Shown here: positions 1 through 7,005 of the stretch, in pieces | Layout: every line of letters begins with the position of its first letter | Numbering within the stretch: position 1 is the first letter of the stretch | Assembly (NCBI GenBank): GCA_035443945.1 | Contig: DAOMNQ010000005.1 | Coordinates: 1 to 64,000 of the forward strand | Length of the DNA: 64,000 nt | Direction of reading: 5' to 3' | From: CAADGN01 sp035443945 | GTDB lineage: Bacteria; Planctomycetota; Phycisphaerae; Phycisphaerales; UBA1924 | Position numbers and translations under genes: made by a program | Notes under the pieces: generated by a model | The model's input: only the letters and a program-made list of their open reading frames with translations | Told to the model about the DNA's origin: nothing | Databases searched by the model: none

Positions 1-382
1 CGTCGGCCCAGGTGCCGGCGCCGATGATGGGCGAGTCGCCGACGCGACCGTAGCGCTTCGCGGTCATGCCGCCGGTGGACGTGGCGGCCGCGAGATTGCC
101 GTCCTGGTCGAGCGCGACCGCGCCGATCGAGGTCGTCGGCAGGTGGTCCGTCAGCGGCGTCCACGTCTGCCCGCCGTCGGTGGTGCGCCACACGCCCCCG
201 TCCGCGCCGCCGACGAAGTACAGGTCCGGGTCCACGCGGCTGCACGCCACCGCGCTGATCCGCCCCGCCGACCCGCCCGACACGCTCGCCGGCGCCGGCC
301 CGAGCGACTCCCATGCCTGCCCCAGCGCTGGCGCGGCCGCCACCGCCGCCGCGCACGCCGCCATCGCCAGCAGCCGCCTCAT
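1..382 (-). CDS. Chimeric partial ORF: BNR/sialidase-like N-terminus joined to asparaginase-type sequence
   Basis: The gene starts at ATG 382 and runs off the left edge (127 codons visible). Residues 1-22 are a signal peptide. Residues about 40-92 look like the first blade of a BNR/VPS10-type beta-propeller protein, with the motif GGVWRTTDGGQTWTPL. From about residue 87 the sequence becomes almost perfect isoaspartyl peptidase/asparaginase (Ntn-hydrolase) text, including LAAATSTGGMTAKR and GRVGDSPIIGAGTWA. That segment normally directly follows the catalytic Thr of asparaginase, but here the nucleophile position is Ser85 and no alpha subunit precedes it. The switch falls in GAVALD, a string both families can contain. 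The start overlaps the stop of the upstream gene by 4 bases (ATGA), so the N-terminal half is in a natural operon. An assembly join is more likely than a real fusion. Confidence 0.7.
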   Translation of the reverse strand, partial: MRRLLAMAACAAAVAAAPALGQAWESLGPAPASVSGGSAGRISAVACSRVDPDLYFVGGADGGVWRTTDGGQTWTPLTDHLPTTSIGAVALDQDGNLAAATSTGGMTAKRYGRVGDSPIIGAGTWAD

Positions 383-1218
383 CGTGCCCCCCTCTCGCCG
401 CCGCCGGCCTCGAACGTCAGCACGCACGAATACACGACCCAGTCCGCCGTGTCATCACGCGCCGGCGCGACGTGGTGGAACTCAACCCGCCACGCGCCCG
501 GCCGGTCGAGGTGCACCGCCGCGATCCCCTTGTCATCGGCCGTCGTCCGGCGCTCCGCGCCGCTCGCGGCGTGTGTGGCGATCACCGTGGCGCCCGGCAC
601 GCCGCTTCCGTCGGCGTACACCCGCACGGCCATGTCGCTCGGCAGCAGCAGCGCGGTCGGGTCCATCAGCGCGCGAATCTCGGTTGCCAGCCCCGACTTG
701 CTCACCGCGATGTCCGTCGCCGCGCCCCCCACGCGCACCAGCGCACACGCCGACTCCACCCGCAAAACCCGCACGCCGCCTCTCGCCTGGGGCGGGGCCT
801 TTCCAGGCCCCGTCTCCATCTCCTCCAACTCCCTCCCCGCTCGCTCCACCAGCCTCCCGAACGCCTCAGCCTCCATCACCTCCACCCGCCGCGCCAGATC
901 GACGCCCACCATCGTCACGCCCGCCCGCGTCGGCGAGACACGCACCGTCCTTCCGTCGTCCCCGACCGGCGCGGCCTGGTGGTTCCGCTGCGAGTGGCTG
1001 TCGCGCACGAACACCCACTCGACGCCGGCCTCGCCCCACGCGATCTCGCGTGCGCCCTCCGCGCCGAGCGCCTCCAGCCGCAGAGTCGCCGATTCGCCCG
1101 GCGCGAGCGTCAGCCGATCCGCGGCCAGCGACATCACCCGCTGCCCGAACGCCGATGCCCCGCACCACGCCAGCCAGCCCGCCGCCAGCGCCGCCGCCCA
1201 TGCCCGTCGTCTCGCCAT
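379..1218 (-). CDS. Secreted DUF4198-like protein
   Basis: This 279-residue protein has an N-terminal signal peptide (a hydrophobic stretch after MARRR, with likely cleavage near ASAFGQ). The C-terminal half contains a carboxypeptidase-regulatory/DUF4198-like beta domain: an 'AVRVYADGSGVPGATV' strand pair, then 'GAWRVEFHH' and a final 'VVYSCVLTFEA' strand. DUF4198-like proteins are envelope proteins, sometimes linked to metal handling, but no specific function can be assigned. Residues about 135-143 (METGPGKAPPQARGG) are encoded by a palindromic repeat also found between genes at 43.5 kb. The gene overlaps the next gene downstream by 4 bases, so the two are translationally coupled. Confidence 0.75.
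   Translation of the reverse strand: MARRRAWAAALAAGWLAWCGASAFGQRVMSLAADRLTLAPGESATLRLEALGAEGAREIAWGEAGVEWVFVRDSHSQRNHQAAPVGDDGRTVRVSPTRAGVTMVGVDLARRVEVMEAEAFGRLVERAGRELEEMETGPGKAPPQARGGVRVLRVESACALVRVGGAATDIAVSKSGLATEIRALMDPTALLLPSDMAVRVYADGSGVPGATVIATHAASGAERRTTADDKGIAAVHLDRPGAWRVEFHHVAPARDDTADWVVYSCVLTFEAGGGERGAR
789..816. repeat. Palindromic repeat inside a coding gene
   Basis: The segment contains a hairpin with a GGGGCCT stem, a 4-base loop and AGGCCCC, flanked by GGGGC and GTCTC. The same sequence with a 3-base loop occurs at 43526-43552 between genes. Here it is read in frame as part of a secreted protein. Confidence 0.75.
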
Positions 1219-1333
1219 GTCCGTCCCCTGTGCGCTGCGCGCGCTTGCGCCCCGCCGATCGCGCGAGTCTACAGGATCGCCCCGTCCCCTCCAAGCCCAT
1301 TCGCCCCGTGCCGAAGCCCCGCGTGCCCCTCCC

Positions 1334-1339
1334 TATACT
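1334..1339 (+). promoter_or_regulatory. -10 element (TATACT) for lpd
   Basis: TATACT lies 54 bases before the GTG start of lpd. This promoter would give a conventional leader of about 45 bases carrying the GAAAGAGAGG ribosome binding site, unlike the leaderless promoters elsewhere in the window. Confidence 0.5.
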
Positions 1340-1393
1340 GCCAACCCACCGCGGACCGACCGCGGGAAACACCCCGAAAGAGAGGCCCTTCGC

Positions 1394-2938
1394 GTGGCTG
1401 AGAGACACTTCGACCTCATCGTCATCGGCGGCGGCCCGGGCGGCTACGTCGGCGCGATCCGCGCCGCACAACTCGGCATGAAGGTCGCCTGCGTCGAACG
1501 CGCCAAACTCGGCGGCGTCTGTCTCAACTGGGGATGCATCCCCTCCAAGGCCCTCCTCTCCAACGCCGAACTCATGGAGAAACTCCACGAACGCGACGCC
1601 TGGGGCCTCACGCTCAAGGGCGACGTCGGCGTCGACTGGTCGAAGGTCATCGGGCGCTCGCGCGACGTCGCCTCCAAACTCAACAAGGGCATCGAGTTCC
1701 TCTTCCGCAAGAACAAGGTCGAGCACGTCGTCGGCAGCGCGAAGATCGTCGCCGGCTCCAAGGGCAACCAGCCCTGCCGCGTCGAGGTCTACGACTGCGA
1801 GGTCCAGGAGGAGCGCACCGACGCTCCAGCCAAACCCGCCGCCAAGCCCCGCGAGACCCTCACCGCCACCAACGTCCTCGTCGCCACCGGCTCCGTCGCC
1901 CGCGACCTCCCCTTCGCGAAGTTCGACAACGACCGCATCTGGGGCGCCCGCGAGGCCATGTTCAACAAGGAGATGCCCAAGTCCCTCGTCGTCGTGGGCG
2001 CGGGCGCGATCGGCATGGAGTTCGGCTACTTCTACCACTCCTTCGGCACGAAGGTCACCATCGTCGAGATGCTCGACCGCCTCCTCCCCGTCGAGGACGA
2101 GGACGTCTCCAAGGCCATCGAGCGCCTCTACAAGAAGAAGGGCTTCGACATCCGCACCGGCCACCTCACCACGGCCGTCGAGAAGACCAAGTCCGGCGTC
2201 AAGGTCACCATCGCCCCGGTCAAGGACGGCAAGCCCGACGAGTCGAAGAAGGAAACCATCGAGGCCGACCGCGTCCTGCTCGCCATCGGCGTCAAGGGCC
2301 GCTACGACGGGCTGTTCGACGACTCGCTCGGCCTCAAGACCGAACGCGACCACATCGTCACCGACTTCAAGCCCGGCAAGACCGTCAACGAACCCATCGA
2401 CTACAAAACCAGCGTCCCCGGCGTCTACGCCGTCGGCGACGTCATCGGCCCGCCCTGGCTCGCCCACGTCGCCAGCGACGAGGCCATCATCTGCGTCGAG
2501 CGCATCGCCTGGCGCACCGACCCCAAGAAGCACCACGAACCCATCCCCATCGACTACTCCGTCATCCCCGGCTGCACCTACTGCCAGCCGCAGGTCGCCT
2601 CCGTCGGCTTCACCGAACGCACCCTCAAGGAACGCGGCCTCAAAAAGGGCGAAGACTACGAGGTCGGCTCCTACCCCCTCCAGGCCCACGGCAAGGCCAT
2701 CGCCGCCCTCCACACCGACGGCTTCGTCAAAATCATCCGCGGCCTGCCCCGCGGCGAAATCCTCGGCGCCCACATCCTCGGCGACCAGGCCACCGAACTC
2801 ATCGCCGAACTCACCCTCGCCCGCCGCCTCGAAGCCACCACCGAGGAGATCATCGTCACCGTCCACGCCCACCCGACGATGCACGAGGCCGTCCGCGAAG
2901 CCGCTCTGGCCAGCGAGGGGAAGGCGATCCACATGTAG
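1394..2938 (+). CDS. lpd: Dihydrolipoyl dehydrogenase (E3)
   Basis: This FAD flavoprotein reoxidises dihydrolipoamide in the pyruvate/2-oxoglutarate dehydrogenase and glycine cleavage complexes, reducing NAD+. The 514-residue protein has an FAD-binding GGGPGGYVGAIRAAQ, the redox disulfide GGVCLNWGCIPSK (about residues 41-53), an NAD-binding VVGAGAIGMEFGY, a second FAD motif VYAVGDVIGPPWLAH, and the C-terminal His-Glu pair in HAHPTMHEAVREA. About 20 charged residues (TDAPAKPAAKPRE) are inserted in the first FAD domain, making it longer than the usual 460-480 residues. GTG 1394 is chosen because GAAAGAGAGG sits 8-9 bases upstream and the conserved fold begins immediately after it. It stands alone, without E1 or E2 genes beside it. 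Confidence 0.95.
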   Translation: MAERHFDLIVIGGGPGGYVGAIRAAQLGMKVACVERAKLGGVCLNWGCIPSKALLSNAELMEKLHERDAWGLTLKGDVGVDWSKVIGRSRDVASKLNKGIEFLFRKNKVEHVVGSAKIVAGSKGNQPCRVEVYDCEVQEERTDAPAKPAAKPRETLTATNVLVATGSVARDLPFAKFDNDRIWGAREAMFNKEMPKSLVVVGAGAIGMEFGYFYHSFGTKVTIVEMLDRLLPVEDEDVSKAIERLYKKKGFDIRTGHLTTAVEKTKSGVKVTIAPVKDGKPDESKKETIEADRVLLAIGVKGRYDGLFDDSLGLKTERDHIVTDFKPGKTVNEPIDYKTSVPGVYAVGDVIGPPWLAHVASDEAIICVERIAWRTDPKKHHEPIPIDYSVIPGCTYCQPQVASVGFTERTLKERGLKKGEDYEVGSYPLQAHGKAIAALHTDGFVKIIRGLPRGEILGAHILGDQATELIAELTLARRLEATTEEIIVTVHAHPTMHEAVREAALASEGKAIHM

Positions 2939-3436
2939 AGGTGCGATCAAACGGATCGCGGAATCCCGTTGCGCAACATCCTCGGGCGCAGGACGGAAGC
3001 CGCGACGGCAGGGCGGAACATCGGAGGTGCAGGGATTCCTCGGATTGGTGTGCTGCCCGCAACGCCGAAGGCGTGCCCTAGCCAGAGCCAGGGGCAACGC
3101 CCCTGGGTGCACGGGGTTGTGATCCGAGAGCCGCATCGCGGCGGGCGAGCGGGTACGCGTGGATCGGGCGCGCCGGATTGGCGCGCCCCTTCAGGGCTAT
3201 GGGGTGGTGGGCCGTGGTCCAGGGGTGTTGCCCCTACCTCGGGCTGATTCACGCCGTTGGCGTGAGCCAGAAACCCGACCGAGTTGCCCGCGCGCGCTCG
3301 AACCGCCATCGGTGGATTGTGCGAGACCACTTCGCGGATCGAGCGGAGGGAGGAGGGGAAGCGGCGAAACAGGCACGGAGTGGCGGGCTACGCCGGCACG
3401 AGGACTTCACACGATCCGTATACCTCTCTCGATTCC
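2939..3436. other. Non-coding region with short three-base-loop hairpins
   Basis: I see no convincing gene here. The region holds several small perfect hairpins: ACGCC-GAA-GGCGT at 3062-3074, CCAGGGGC-AAC-GCCCCTGG at 3088-3106, an AGGGG/CCCCT pair near 3220-3236, and TCACGCC-GTT-GGCGTGA at 3249-3265. A variant of the window's GTACCCCGCCACTCCGTGGC repeat lies in the opposite orientation around 3372-3392. Open frames across it are poor in codon structure and look like repeat read-through. Confidence 0.6.
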
Positions 3437-4345
3437 TCACCCCGCCGTCTTCCCCGTCGCCGTGTGCTGCGCGATCCGGCGCGCGCGCTCCAGCAGCGTG
3501 CCCTCGTCGCGGCGCACCAGCACCCGGTTGTACGACAGCCAGCAGACGTGCTCGTAGCCGCGCGCCTCGAGGTATTCCGCCAGCGTCGGGTCCGCCCCCA
3601 GCGCGTGGTCCTCGACCAGGATCACCCGCGGCCGGAACCGCGCCAGATCAAACCCGTCCAGCAACGCCAGTTCGTGCCCCTCCACGTCGATCACCACCAG
3701 GTCGATCGCACCCGCGTGCTCCGCCAGCAGGTCGTCCATCGTCGTCAGCGGCACCTCGACCCGCTCCTCCGCCGTCCGCGGCGGGCGCTTCGTGAAGCCC
3801 CGCCCCGCCGGGTCGTCGAGATAGGACGACGCGTCGTAGCCCCCCCCTCCGCCCCCGGCCGAGCGCGAGTCAACCAGGTGCGTGAACGACGCCGTCCCCG
3901 ACGATCCTCGGCGAGAGAGCGCGGCGTTCACCACCCGCGACCCCGGCCGGCGCGCCGCCGCCAGCGCGTGCAGCGAGGGCACGGCCTCGACCAGCAGCCC
4001 CGTCCACCCCATCGCCTCGAAGGCGTACGTCACCGCGTAGGTGTATCCGTCGTACGCCCCGACCTCGACGAAGAACCCCTCCGCCTGCCCGGCGAACAAC
4101 TCGTCGAGGAACAGGTCCTCACCGAACTGCGACCGGAACTCGACCGGCATCCGAGCCGCCCGCCCCGCCGCCCGCAACCGCTCCTCGGCCCGGAACGCAT
4201 AGAGCGGCTTGACCGCGTGCAGCATCTCCATCTCGCGCCGGTCCAGCCGCGCGATGCGCCGCCGCAGCCGACGGTGCCGGCGCTCCGCGCCGAGCGCGAC
4301 CGCGCCGAGGGCCAGCGCAAGAACCAGGATCAACACGAACTGCAT
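3437..4345 (-). CDS. FkbM-family methyltransferase, membrane-anchored
   Basis: The 302-residue protein begins with one hydrophobic segment (MQFVLILVLALALGAVAL), so it is probably anchored in the inner membrane. The rest is a SAM-dependent FkbM fold: SQFGEDLFLDELF, the SAM loop FFVEVGAYDGYTYAVT, then IDLVVIDVEGHELALLDG and VILVEDHALG. FkbM enzymes O-methylate small molecules or polysaccharide sugars; the substrate here is unknown. The start at 4345 is supported by GGGAG six bases upstream. An upstream in-frame ATG at 4441 has no such support. A glycine run (GGGGGG) lies in the middle. It is divergent from the phosphatase gene at 4456. Confidence 0.85.
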   Translation of the reverse strand: MQFVLILVLALALGAVALGAERRHRRLRRRIARLDRREMEMLHAVKPLYAFRAEERLRAAGRAARMPVEFRSQFGEDLFLDELFAGQAEGFFVEVGAYDGYTYAVTYAFEAMGWTGLLVEAVPSLHALAAARRPGSRVVNAALSRRGSSGTASFTHLVDSRSAGGGGGGYDASSYLDDPAGRGFTKRPPRTAEERVEVPLTTMDDLLAEHAGAIDLVVIDVEGHELALLDGFDLARFRPRVILVEDHALGADPTLAEYLEARGYEHVCWLSYNRVLVRRDEGTLLERARRIAQHTATGKTAG

Positions 4346-4443
4346 GGCACGCTCCCGGGGGCCGCAGGATACGGCAACCGCCGATGTCGCGCGCCGCCGC
4401 GGGTCGGCGGCGCGACGCCCGCTCGACACCCCGGTCGCCACGC

Positions 4444-4449
4444 TACGCT
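4444..4449 (+). promoter_or_regulatory. Leaderless-type -10 (TACGCT) for the SpoIIE phosphatase
   Basis: TACGCT ends 6 bases before ATG 4456 and no Shine-Dalgarno sequence is present. Transcription would start at or next to the start codon. Confidence 0.55.
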
Positions 4450-4455
4450 GTGGCC

Positions 4456-5418
4456 ATGCCGGACGCGACCGCCCAAGGCCCGCGCACCATGCAGTGCCTC
4501 GAGGTGTGGGGCGGCAACCGGGCCGTCGATCACGCCGTCAACATGCCCGGCCTGGACGCCTGGGTCTTCAGCCGCCCCGTCGAAGGCGACGCCGAGGGCG
4601 GCGACATCCACTACCTCTCGTCCTGCGTCACCGGCCGCGTCATCCGCCTCCTCGTCGCGGACGTGAGCGGGCACGGCGCGGCCGTCGCGGACGCCGCCGA
4701 GCGCCTCCGCCAACTCCTCCGCCGCTACGTCAACTACGTCGATCAACGCCGATTCGTCGCGGACCTGAACCGCGAGTTCGTCGGCCTGGCCCGCATCGGC
4801 CAGTTCGCCACCGCCTCCGTCGCCACCGTCTGGACGCCCACGTCCGACCTCGCGATCACGTCCGCCGGCCACCCGCCCGCCGCGCTCTACCGCGCCGCGC
4901 GAGGGACCTGGGAGTTCGTCGCCCCGCCCCCCGATACGGCCGTCGCGGCGTCGGACATCCCGCTCGGCATCGAGGACGCCACCTTCGGGCAGGTGCGCGT
5001 GCACCTGGGCAGGCGCGACCTCGCGCTCTTCTACACCGACGCCGTCACCGAGATGCCGACCGCCGAAGGACGCCTGCTCGGGCAGGCCGGCCTGCTCGAC
5101 CTGCTCGCCCGCCTCGACGCCTCCCGCCCCGAAACGCTCATCCAGGCCCTGCTCGACGCGCTCGCCGACCGCGCCGGCGGGCGCGATGCGGGCGACGACA
5201 TGACGCTCCTCCTCGTCCGCCCCAACGAGCACCGCCCGAGAGCGTCCGTGCTGTCGGGTGTCGGCACGGTCGCGCGCCTCGCTCGCGACGTGGGGAGCGC
5301 GCTCGTCCGCCGCGACCGCCCGCTCTCGCTCCCCGAGATCAACACCACCAACGTGCTCGGCGCGTTCTTCGACCGCGCGAACCACACAGAACGGGACCGC
5401 GACGAACCGCCCGAGTGA
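4456..5418 (+). CDS. SpoIIE/RsbU-type PP2C serine phosphatase
   Basis: The 320-residue protein is a Mn2+-dependent PP2C-like phosphatase of the SpoIIE class, which dephosphorylates anti-sigma-factor antagonists in partner-switching control. Visible metal-binding signatures are the SGGD-like EGGDIHYLSSC (about residues 48-58), LLVADVSGHGAAVA (about 66-79), TSAGHPPAALY (about 135-145) and DLALFYTDAVTEM (about 190-202), ending in DDMTLLLVRP. There is no obvious sensor domain before the catalytic core, so the input must come from another protein. ATG 4456 follows a leaderless-type TACGCT. The internal Met at MQCLEVWGGN also begins the conserved region and could be an alternative start. No partner STAS or HATPase gene is adjacent. 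Confidence 0.9.
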   Translation: MPDATAQGPRTMQCLEVWGGNRAVDHAVNMPGLDAWVFSRPVEGDAEGGDIHYLSSCVTGRVIRLLVADVSGHGAAVADAAERLRQLLRRYVNYVDQRRFVADLNREFVGLARIGQFATASVATVWTPTSDLAITSAGHPPAALYRAARGTWEFVAPPPDTAVAASDIPLGIEDATFGQVRVHLGRRDLALFYTDAVTEMPTAEGRLLGQAGLLDLLARLDASRPETLIQALLDALADRAGGRDAGDDMTLLLVRPNEHRPRASVLSGVGTVARLARDVGSALVRRDRPLSLPEINTTNVLGAFFDRANHTERDRDEPPE

Positions 5419-5444
5419 CGCCCCGCCCGCGCACGCCCTCCGCG

Positions 5445-6938
5445 CTACCCCCCGCGCAACCGCTCGGCGATGCGCCGCCCCACCTCGCCGATCGGCACGC
5501 GATCCGGCCACTGCTCGCCCGTGCGCAGGTTCTTCACCGTGGCTTCCGTTGCGCTCTCGACGATGACGGCGAAGCGCGCCCCCTGCTGCGCAGCCTCCTT
5601 CAGCAGTTTCCCGACGTTCTTCGTGGCCTTGTAGGAGTGGCGGACGTGGAGCGAGTCCTGAGTCCTGAGTCCTGAGTCCTGAGGCGCGCGGGAGCCGCGG
5701 CGCAGGGAGGCCACCAGCGGCCGCACCTGCCGCTCCGCTTCCTCCGCCCCGTTGCTCAGCACGAACACGTCCGGCGTCTGGCCGACCAACCCCATCAACT
5801 CCGCATCGCTCGGCATCAGCCCCTTGTCCTGGAGAAGGTTCGCCAGCACCACGTCCCCCATCGCAAACCCGACCGCCGGCGTCGGAGGCCCGCCGAACAA
5901 CTCGATCAGGTTGTCATACCGCCCCCCCCCAGCGACCGCACGCTCCCCCTCGGCGATCACCTCGAAGACGGTGCCGGTGTAGTAGGCGAGGCCGCGAACT
6001 ACTCCTGAATCAAACTCCCACCACCCGTGCAAGCCATAATCATCGAGGAGAAGCATGAAGTCCGCGCTGCGCCGAACTAGCCGATGATCGACGCCGGTCG
6101 CGTCGACTTTATCTTGTAGGGGCACACTCGTGCTCGACAGGATGTTGAGGCTTTTGTGGTAATCGAAGAAGGCGGCTACCGCCTCCGACGTCATGCCAAC
6201 ACGATCAAACTCTGCTTGGCGTTTGGCGTCATCAACCTTGTTGAGGCTATCCACCGCCCACCTCAGCACTTCGTACTGCTCTGGCGTGACGCCTGCCCGC
6301 ACTGCGCATGAGTCCAGAAACGCACGATCGCCGAACCTGACTTTGCAATCGTCCGCCGTCAACCCACAAGCCCGCAGGAACTCAACGCAGCACGCAATGC
6401 ACTCCGCATCCATCCTCGCCTTCGCCTCCGCGACCTCCGCGCGGCTCTCCGCGTCCTCCGCGTTCCATTTCTCCACCGGCACGTCCAGCCCGATCACATC
6501 GCAGTTCCACTGCAAAAACTCCCGCAACCGCCCCCGCTGCGGCCGCTCCGCCCTGAAAAACGGCCCGATCTGGAACCACTTGCACGGCTTGGGCAGCCCC
6601 GCCGCCCGCGCCGCGTACATCCGCGCCAGCGTCGGCGTGAACTCCGGGCGCATCGCGTACGGGGCCCGCCCCGTCCTCTTCACCTGCTCCACTTCCTCGG
6701 GGCTTTTCCCCGAGTACGCCTGGAACAACTCGCCGAGGATGCCCTCCCCGCTCTTGACCGCGTACAGGTCCGACTCCTCGAACGTCGGCCCGTCCACCTC
6801 CTCGAACCCGTGGCGCACGGCGACCTCGCGCCACCGCTCGGTGATCCACCGACGCCGCACCGCCTCGGCCGGGTACAGGTCGCGCGTCCCGCGGGGGCCT
6901 TGGATCGGCTCGTTCGGCTTCGGCCTGGGGTCGGACAT
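5445..6938 (-). CDS. hisS: Histidine--tRNA ligase
   Basis: This class II aminoacyl-tRNA synthetase charges tRNA-His. The 497-residue protein shows motif 1 (QGPRGTRDLYP), motif 2 (FRAERPQRGRLREFLQWN), the histidine-binding region RGLAYYTGTVFEV, motif 3 near VAGGGRYDNL, and a C-terminal anticodon-binding domain (VRHSYKATKNVGKLLKEA). Two stretches look inserted: residues about 158-172 (EDAESRAEVAEAKA), encoded by CCTCCGCG-type repeats, and residues about 419-429 (QDSGLRTQDSL), encoded by four 7-base repeats inside the anticodon-binding domain. ATG 6938 has no Shine-Dalgarno but has TAGCCT 6 bases upstream. Confidence 0.95.
   Translation of the reverse strand: MSDPRPKPNEPIQGPRGTRDLYPAEAVRRRWITERWREVAVRHGFEEVDGPTFEESDLYAVKSGEGILGELFQAYSGKSPEEVEQVKRTGRAPYAMRPEFTPTLARMYAARAAGLPKPCKWFQIGPFFRAERPQRGRLREFLQWNCDVIGLDVPVEKWNAEDAESRAEVAEAKARMDAECIACCVEFLRACGLTADDCKVRFGDRAFLDSCAVRAGVTPEQYEVLRWAVDSLNKVDDAKRQAEFDRVGMTSEAVAAFFDYHKSLNILSSTSVPLQDKVDATGVDHRLVRRSADFMLLLDDYGLHGWWEFDSGVVRGLAYYTGTVFEVIAEGERAVAGGGRYDNLIELFGGPPTPAVGFAMGDVVLANLLQDKGLMPSDAELMGLVGQTPDVFVLSNGAEEAERQVRPLVASLRRGSRAPQDSGLRTQDSLHVRHSYKATKNVGKLLKEAAQQGARFAVIVESATEATVKNLRTGEQWPDRVPIGEVGRRIAERLRGG
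5653..5683. repeat. Heptanucleotide tandem array (GAGTCCT x4) inside hisS
   Basis: Four perfect copies of GAGTCCT plus GAG lie in frame in hisS. Because the unit is 7 bases, gain or loss of one copy would shift the frame. The array encodes SGLRTQDS-type peptide between two conserved strands of the anticodon-binding domain. Confidence 0.85.
6424..6467. repeat. CCTCCGCG-type repeat cluster inside hisS
   Basis: Four imperfect copies of CCTCCGCG in 44 bases encode EDAESRAEVAEA on the minus strand. The same type of sequence forms the arms of the intergenic inverted repeat at 43466-43597. Confidence 0.65.
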
Positions 6939-6944
6939 GTCGCA

Positions 6945-6950
6945 AGGCTA
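6945..6950 (-). promoter_or_regulatory. Leaderless-type -10 (TAGCCT) for hisS
   Basis: On the minus strand TAGCCT ends 6 bases before ATG 6938, with no Shine-Dalgarno between them. It lies in the 67-base divergent gap shared with nuoG. Confidence 0.5.
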
Positions 6951-6991
6951 TCCGCCGCCACGCCTCCCGTGGCACGCGCCGACCTCTCCCC

Positions 6992-6997
6992 TACACT
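6992..6997 (+). promoter_or_regulatory. Leaderless-type -10 (TACACT) for nuoG
   Basis: TACACT ends 8 bases before ATG 7006; no Shine-Dalgarno is present. It faces the hisS promoter in the same gap. Confidence 0.5.
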
Positions 6998-7005
6998 CCC
7001 GTCCC

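Noticed and set aside
866..3136. Long minus-strand open frame of 756 codons
   Set aside because: It runs antisense across lpd; the translation is Asp/Gly/Val-rich shadow text of the high-GC third positions and matches no family.
2947..3330. 127-codon minus-strand ORF after lpd
   Set aside because: It is made of hairpin repeats (GVNQPEVGATPLDHGP-type text), lacks a ribosome binding site and has no family features.
5653..5683. Possible CRISPR-like array
   Set aside because: The units are 7 bases with no spacers and lie inside hisS, so this is a microsatellite. The 8-base arrays at 56610-56726 were rejected for the same reason.
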